Of a DNA stretch of 11,492 nt, positions 7,167-11,492 are shown in pieces. Below the pieces are notes generated by a model, which worked only from the letters and a program-made list of their open reading frames with translations, was not told the origin of the DNA and ran no database searches. This DNA is from JASEHD01 sp964471945. GTDB lineage: Bacteria > Bacteroidota > Ignavibacteria > UBA10030 > SZUA-254. Location of the stretch: contig CAYYIJ010000072.1 of NCBI GenBank assembly GCA_964471945.1, positions 1-11,492 on the forward strand. Direction: 5' to 3'. Every line of letters begins with the position of its first letter. Within the stretch, counting starts at the first letter, position 1. Position numbers and translations under genes: made by a program.

Positions 7167-8831
7167 ATGGAAAAAAAAATGAAGCGTATTACTGCCGGAT
7201 TTATTTTTTTAGTTATTGTTTTGAGTGGATTTCTTGCAGGATTCAAATTTTCAGATCAAGATTATTTCTTTAAAATAAATAAAGGCATTGATATATTCGG
7301 ACGTGTATATAAAGAAATCACCATGAATTATGTTGATGAAGTCGATCCTGAAAAATTGATGGAAGCCGGGATTGATGGTCTTCTTGGAACGCTTGATCCC
7401 TATACAAATTTCATCAGTGAAAAAGAAGCAGATGAAGTTGAATTGATTACGGCTGGGAAATATGGTGGTATCGGGGTATCGATCGGGATTCGAGATGGAA
7501 ATATCATCATTATTTCGTTGATGGAAGGTTACTCGGCACAGCGTCAAGGAGTTCTTCCGGGCGATAAAATTTTAGAGATCGATGGCAAATCTGTTGTGGG
7601 AATGAAACCGGAGAATATCCGATCTTTAACAAGGGGAGAACCTGGCACCGAAGTTCATATCAAAATAGACCGTGAAGGAGAGCTAAAACCTTTAGAATTC
7701 GTTCTGGTTCGAGAGGAAATACAACTGAAGAATATCACTTACGTTGATTTTGTTGATGATGGAATTGGATATATACGGCTTGAGAGGTTCTCGCGCGGAG
7801 CTGGTGATGAATTGCGGTTAGCTTTAAAAGATTTGAAACTAAAGGGGAATGTCAGGGGAATAATTCTTGATCTACGAGATAATCCTGGCGGACTACTCGA
7901 TGCTGCGGTAGATATCGTTGAGAAATTTTTACCCAAAGGAAGTTTGATTGTTAGTATTCGGGGTCGCCACCTGGAATCAGAGAAAAAATACTTTGCCACC
8001 GAAGAACCGATATTTCCCGAATTACCGATAATTGTACTTGTAAACCGGCAAAGTGCTAGTGCAAGTGAAATTGTTGCAGGGGCGATCCAGGATTTAGACA
8101 GAGGTATAGTGCTTGGTACCAGAACATTCGGTAAAGGATTAGTACAAACTATCATTCCTTTAATTTACAATACCCAGATGAAGATAACAACGGCAAAATA
8201 TTACACACCAAGCGGCAGATGCATTCAGGAAATTGATTATGCAAAGAAAGACCAAGCCGGCATCGTTACTCCGATACCGGATAGTCTTAAAAGAAAATTT
8301 AAAACACTGAAAGGTCGGCTTGAACTGGAAGCAGGCGGCATTCAACCAGATACGGTGGTGAACGAAATGGAACATAGTTCTTATTACAACGAGTTGAATC
8401 GAAGATCAATGTTCTTCAAATTCGCAACATGGTATGCGTCAACTCATAGAGATACGACCAAAGAGTTTCAATCCGATTCGCTGTTAATAGAATTTCAACA
8501 ATTCTTGAATGAACAAAAATTTACTTATCAAGATGAGGTAGAAACAAAATTAACGGAGCTTTGCGACGCTGCCAAGAAATGTAAATCAAGTCCTTCAATT
8601 CGTGGTGAGATCGAGAAATTGAAGCTACATCTTCAGGAAGAAAAATCAACCAGTGTGATCAGGTACCGTGATGAGGTTATCGCAGCAATCAAGCCCGAAG
8701 TAATGAGTCGATATAAGGGTGAGCGGGGTAGAATCGAAGAGGCGTTAAAGATTGATAGTCAGGTAAAAGCTGCAATCAGCTTACTCGAAAGCCCGAAGGA
8801 ATATTCCCGGCGTTTAAGTATACTTCAGTAA
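7167..8831 (+). CDS. C-terminal processing peptidase, S41 family, with PDZ domain
   Basis: 554 residues from ATG 7167; a second in-frame ATG at 7179 is possible. This CtpA/Prc-type serine protease cleaves envelope proteins near their C termini. An N-terminal hydrophobic helix (about 6-25, no lipobox) anchors it or exports it to the periplasm. The helical N-terminal segment contains GLLGTLDPYTNFI. The PDZ domain is at about 91-183, with YGGIGVSIG and GVLPGDKILEIDG. The catalytic core has GIILDLRDNPGGLL, then SASASEI with nucleophile Ser298, and GTRTFGKGLVQ with general base Lys323 and Gln327. The Ser-Lys spacing of 25 equals that in E. coli Prc. The tail beyond about residue 400 (160 residues) is mostly helical and charged, longer than in minimal CtpA proteins. 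The gene sits one base after tmk, and its last 56 bp overlap the converging deoxynucleoside kinase gene. Family assignment is very secure; substrates are unknown. Confidence 0.95.
   Translation: MEKKMKRITAGFIFLVIVLSGFLAGFKFSDQDYFFKINKGIDIFGRVYKEITMNYVDEVDPEKLMEAGIDGLLGTLDPYTNFISEKEADEVELITAGKYGGIGVSIGIRDGNIIIISLMEGYSAQRQGVLPGDKILEIDGKSVVGMKPENIRSLTRGEPGTEVHIKIDREGELKPLEFVLVREEIQLKNITYVDFVDDGIGYIRLERFSRGAGDELRLALKDLKLKGNVRGIILDLRDNPGGLLDAAVDIVEKFLPKGSLIVSIRGRHLESEKKYFATEEPIFPELPIIVLVNRQSASASEIVAGAIQDLDRGIVLGTRTFGKGLVQTIIPLIYNTQMKITTAKYYTPSGRCIQEIDYAKKDQAGIVTPIPDSLKRKFKTLKGRLELEAGGIQPDTVVNEMEHSSYYNELNRRSMFFKFATWYASTHRDTTKEFQSDSLLIEFQQFLNEQKFTYQDEVETKLTELCDAAKKCKSSPSIRGEIEKLKLHLQEEKSTSVIRYRDEVIAAIKPEVMSRYKGERGRIEEALKIDSQVKAAISLLESPKEYSRRLSILQ
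7171..7179 (+). repeat. Nine-base poly-A tract between two in-frame start codons
   Basis: The S41 gene begins ATG GAA AAA AAA ATG AAG, with nine adenines between the first ATG (7167) and overlapping the second (7179). A slip in the tract would put the first start out of frame, while the second start would still yield a protein with an intact signal anchor. Confidence 0.85.
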
Positions 8832-9459
8832 CAAATCCAATCTCCATTAATTTTCCTTGGATAAGAAGCAGCATACGATTAAAATCACACCGTTCGTGAA
8901 CGAAATCAACTTCATCCGATGGAATGATAAGTAAGTGGCCTGATTTATAATTCCCTATCCATTCTTTATAAAGCAAACTTAATTGTTCAAGATAACTACG
9001 GGGAATGCTTTGTTCATAATTCCTTCCCCTTCGTGCGATTTGTTTCAGCAATGTATCAACTCGTGCATCGAGAAAGATAAGAATATCGGGGGGCTGTAAA
9101 TACTGCATCATTACTTTATATAATTCAATATAATTCGCATAGTCGCGATTATCCATCTTACCGATATCATGTAAATTCCGTGCAAAAATTTCTGCATCTT
9201 CATAAATCGAACGATCTTGGATCACACTTTCATTACCATCTACAATTTTTTTATGATCGTTGAATCGTTTCGAGAGAAAATATACCTGTAAATTAAACGA
9301 CCAGCGGCTCATATCAGCATAAAAATCTGCGAGGTAAGGATTATCATCAACAGACTCATAGAACGATTTCCAACCATATTGTTTGCTCAGCATCCGTGTT
9401 AATGAAGATTTCCCGGAGCCAATATTTCCGGCAACGGCTACAAAGATTTTTTTATTCAT
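8776..9459 (-). CDS. Deoxynucleoside kinase (dNK / deoxyadenosine-deoxyguanosine kinase family)
   Basis: 227 residues from ATG 9459. It phosphorylates salvaged deoxynucleosides to their 5'-monophosphates in the cytoplasm. The P-loop is GNIGSGKSSL (11-20, Lys17). Glu35 in YESVDDNPYL is the expected catalytic base. QDRSIYEDAEIFA (81-93) holds the DRS motif, and ARRGRNYE (142-149) is the arginine-rich lid. The strand LQPPDILIFLDA (121-132) is typical. Substrate preference (dA, dG, dC or dT) cannot be read reliably from the sequence. The gene follows the large membrane TPR protein by 29 bp on the same strand, so they probably share a transcript. Its 3' end runs 56 bp into the 3' end of the converging S41 gene, so its last residues (ending GFRVS) are encoded antisense to that protease. 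Confidence 0.93.
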   Translation of the reverse strand: MNKKIFVAVAGNIGSGKSSLTRMLSKQYGWKSFYESVDDNPYLADFYADMSRWSFNLQVYFLSKRFNDHKKIVDGNESVIQDRSIYEDAEIFARNLHDIGKMDNRDYANYIELYKVMMQYLQPPDILIFLDARVDTLLKQIARRGRNYEQSIPRSYLEQLSLLYKEWIGNYKSGHLLIIPSDEVDFVHERCDFNRMLLLIQGKLMEIGFVTEVYLNAGNIPSGFRVS

Positions 9460-9488
9460 AAGTATATTGAATATAACAAAATACTGGA

Positions 9489-11456
9489 TTAGTGTAAATT
9501 AGATTTTTGTGTAAGTAAATCTTTTGCTTGCTGATTACCTAGTTCCGCTGCTTTTTGAAACCATTCATTCGCTTTCTTAGTATTTCCGAGATCCTCGTAT
9601 ACATTTCCGAGATTGAAGTAAGGATCAGAATAAAGCGAGTCGAGTTCGATTGCTCTATTATATAAGACGATAGCTGTGTCGGTTTTTCCCTCTTGAGCGT
9701 ACACACTTCCTAAGTTATTATATGCTCTCTCGAAGTTTCCATCAACATAAATGGCTTTTAAATAATACAGCTTAGCATCATCTAATTTTTGATTTTGGAA
9801 AAAATAATTTCCACCGTCGAGACAAAGGCGCGAATATTCTACATAGGCGATTGAATCATCAGGGATATTTTCGAGCCATCTTAGATAAGTCCGCTCAATG
9901 TGATTCAAACTGTCAATACCAAATTTTTGTAAGTTCGTAACGATGTTTTGGTATCCTTTTCTATCGAAAGGAAATACGGTGGTATATTCTTCCCACAACT
10001 CAATCGGTCCAGTGCTATCTTTTACCTGATGATAATATAATACCAATGAAAGTGTAGATGCGTAATATCCAAAATTGGAAAGAACACGTTTATTTAAGAG
10101 AGACTTATATCGTTGAATACTATGTTGTGTTGTAGCATTCAGAATAAAATAACTGAATGAATTGATTGTTGTGATTACGAGAATCAGCGTGAAAATTTTT
10201 ATTGTATCAGCAGTTTTGATTTTTAAAAATAAGAATACTGCCAATAAAGCTAAGAGAAACCAGAATGGGGCTAACACATCCCAATCTTTCGCCGCTCCAA
10301 GGTCGTATTTAACTATGAGTAATAATAAAAACACTGGAATAATCGCAATCGTGAGAAATTTACTCACATCTGTTTGAAATAAGACTTTTTTGTCTCGAAA
10401 AGCTGAAAAGGCAATAAAGAAAAATGAAGATAGAGAAAGCAATGCGAGAAAATTAATAATATCCAAAATATGAAACGGTGATAAAAGTGTATAAACCTCA
10501 GAATAAGTCTCGATCGGGTCTTGACTCAATATGAGTGGTAAAAAATGGCTGTGGGGAACCCCTGCTGAAAATACTTTTGTATCGAAATTAATCATGATAA
10601 GAAGAATTAAAACAACCACTAGCAATATTCCATATCCTTTCATGATCGTTTTTATCCGACTGCTTCTATATTCGATGTATGATAAATATAATAGCGAGGG
10701 CAATAATAAAAGTCCGAGGTAATGTGTTAGCACCAAGAGAAGGAAATAGAATGGCAATGAAATAAAAGATATTTTTTGTTTAAGATATAAAATCGTCATG
10801 AGGATAAATAATGATAAGGCAGCTAAAACTGCCCCATAGGTTTCTACATATCCAAAGAATAGCTGCATATAAGGGAGAACAAGAACAAAACAGAACGCTA
10901 AAAATTGATCGTTGCTGTCGGTGAAAAGGTTCCGGATAATAAAAAAGGTAGTGATTATAAAGCCGATTCCTAAAATTATATCAGATAAAAGAAAAGAGAG
11001 TAAAAAAGCATTGAATGTAGAGGGGTTGATAAAAGAACTTATCAGGTAAAAGTAGAAAGTTGCTAATGGTTCATTACGTGGATACAAGGGTGATACATCG
11101 CGAAACACTTCTGAAAAATTCTTCACGAGAAAGAAACCGTCACCAAGTAGTGGTACTTTAACCCGTAAAATTATTGCAATGATTATAAATATTCCACTGA
11201 TTATACCCAAGAAGTGATAAGGTTTGTTTGCCATAAATGTGGAGATATTTTGTATCAGAGGTGTTATATCTCGTTTTGAAATATGTAGAATTATTAGAAC
11301 GCAAAATGCCAAATAAATTAAAAATACATGTAGAGGTAGGAAACCTAAAGCATGAAAACCCCATGTAAAGCAGCTTGGATAGAGATATCCAAGAAGGTGT
11401 AATCCCATTAAGAAAATAGTGAAAAAGAGTGCGATATTAAATTTATTTGTTACCAT
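9489..11456 (-). CDS. Polytopic membrane protein with C-terminal TPR domain (possible GT-C-like glycosyltransferase)
   Basis: 655 residues from ATG 11456. The first about 440 residues are highly hydrophobic, with roughly 11-13 transmembrane helices. The rest is soluble and ends with TPR units at about 548-576, 577-610 (NLGSVYAQEGKTDTAI) and 611-644 (NLGNVYEDLGNTKKAN). An acidic motif in the first large loop (LLGDG 103-107) followed by YPRNEPLA (125-132) recalls the catalytic-loop region of GT-C enzymes that use lipid-linked sugars. Other conserved-looking loop motifs are GYVETYG (202-208) and DLGAAKDWD (385-393). The glycosyltransferase reading is inference; it could be another transporter-like or assembly protein. 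GGAGA sits 10 bases before the ATG. The frame remains open upstream to the window edge with no ATG in view, so a longer N terminus is not excluded. The deoxynucleoside kinase follows 29 bp downstream without an obvious functional link. Confidence 0.75.
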   Translation of the reverse strand: MVTNKFNIALFFTIFLMGLHLLGYLYPSCFTWGFHALGFLPLHVFLIYLAFCVLIILHISKRDITPLIQNISTFMANKPYHFLGIISGIFIIIAIILRVKVPLLGDGFFLVKNFSEVFRDVSPLYPRNEPLATFYFYLISSFINPSTFNAFLLSFLLSDIILGIGFIITTFFIIRNLFTDSNDQFLAFCFVLVLPYMQLFFGYVETYGAVLAALSLFILMTILYLKQKISFISLPFYFLLLVLTHYLGLLLLPSLLYLSYIEYRSSRIKTIMKGYGILLVVVLILLIMINFDTKVFSAGVPHSHFLPLILSQDPIETYSEVYTLLSPFHILDIINFLALLSLSSFFFIAFSAFRDKKVLFQTDVSKFLTIAIIPVFLLLLIVKYDLGAAKDWDVLAPFWFLLALLAVFLFLKIKTADTIKIFTLILVITTINSFSYFILNATTQHSIQRYKSLLNKRVLSNFGYYASTLSLVLYYHQVKDSTGPIELWEEYTTVFPFDRKGYQNIVTNLQKFGIDSLNHIERTYLRWLENIPDDSIAYVEYSRLCLDGGNYFFQNQKLDDAKLYYLKAIYVDGNFERAYNNLGSVYAQEGKTDTAIVLYNRAIELDSLYSDPYFNLGNVYEDLGNTKKANEWFQKAAELGNQQAKDLLTQKSNLH

Positions 11457-11466
11457 CTGTAATTGT

Positions 11467-11471
11467 TCTCC
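11467..11471 (-). promoter_or_regulatory. Shine-Dalgarno sequence for the membrane TPR protein
   Basis: GGAGA on the minus strand, 10 bases before the ATG at 11456. It favours this start even though the reading frame has no stop between here and the right edge of the window. Confidence 0.45.
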
Positions 11472-11492
11472 AAAAGAAATTTTTGAGCTGTG

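Noticed and set aside
7739..8155. 138-codon open frame antisense to the S41 protease
   Set aside because: It covers the conserved catalytic core of the protease on the other strand and its sequence looks like an antisense shadow.

Overview
The window is AT-rich bacterial chromosome and looks like the Bacteroidota/Chlorobiota/Ignavibacteriota group. The best clue is a secreted subtilisin-like protease that ends in a QNYPNPFN-type C-terminal sorting domain, the tag read by the type IX secretion system (T9SS). This variant is common in Ignavibacteria-like genomes, but the phylum is an inference. Most genes lack a clear Shine-Dalgarno sequence, which fits the same group. I see no rRNA, tRNA, CRISPR array, insertion sequence or phage gene.

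Layout. (1) Positions 3-4561, plus strand: the C-terminal end of a MoxR-family AAA+ ATPase, then a T9SS-tagged S8 protease (16 bp gap), then a membrane-anchored von Willebrand factor A (VWA) protein (4 bp gap). This is a tightly packed MoxR/VWA-type cluster with a protease in the middle. (2) Positions 4562-4852: a convergent intergenic region with no gene that I can support. (3) Positions 4853-6447, minus strand: an ECF sigma factor followed by a single-pass membrane protein with a glycine-rich beta-strand repeat (toast-rack/DUF4097/LiaF-like). (4) Positions 6448-6550: a divergent promoter region. (5) Positions 6551-8831, plus strand: thymidylate kinase (tmk) and a C-terminal processing protease (S41, PDZ-containing), one base apart. 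(6) Positions 8776-11456, minus strand: a large polytopic membrane protein with a C-terminal TPR domain, followed by a deoxynucleoside kinase whose 3' end overlaps the 3' end of the S41 gene by 56 bp.

How the genes may work together. Two dNTP-supply kinases (tmk and the deoxynucleoside kinase) lie on either side of an envelope protease. The sigma factor and the beta-repeat membrane protein look like one transcription unit, possibly an envelope-stress module without a recognisable anti-sigma factor. The MoxR/VWA group is probably a chaperone-type module acting at or outside the membrane. Most of the window is ordinary housekeeping or envelope biology. The points most worth a second look are a 10-A tract in the sigma factor gene, where either single-base slip gives a region-2-only protein, the unusual sigma factor partner, and the secreted protease inside the MoxR/VWA unit.
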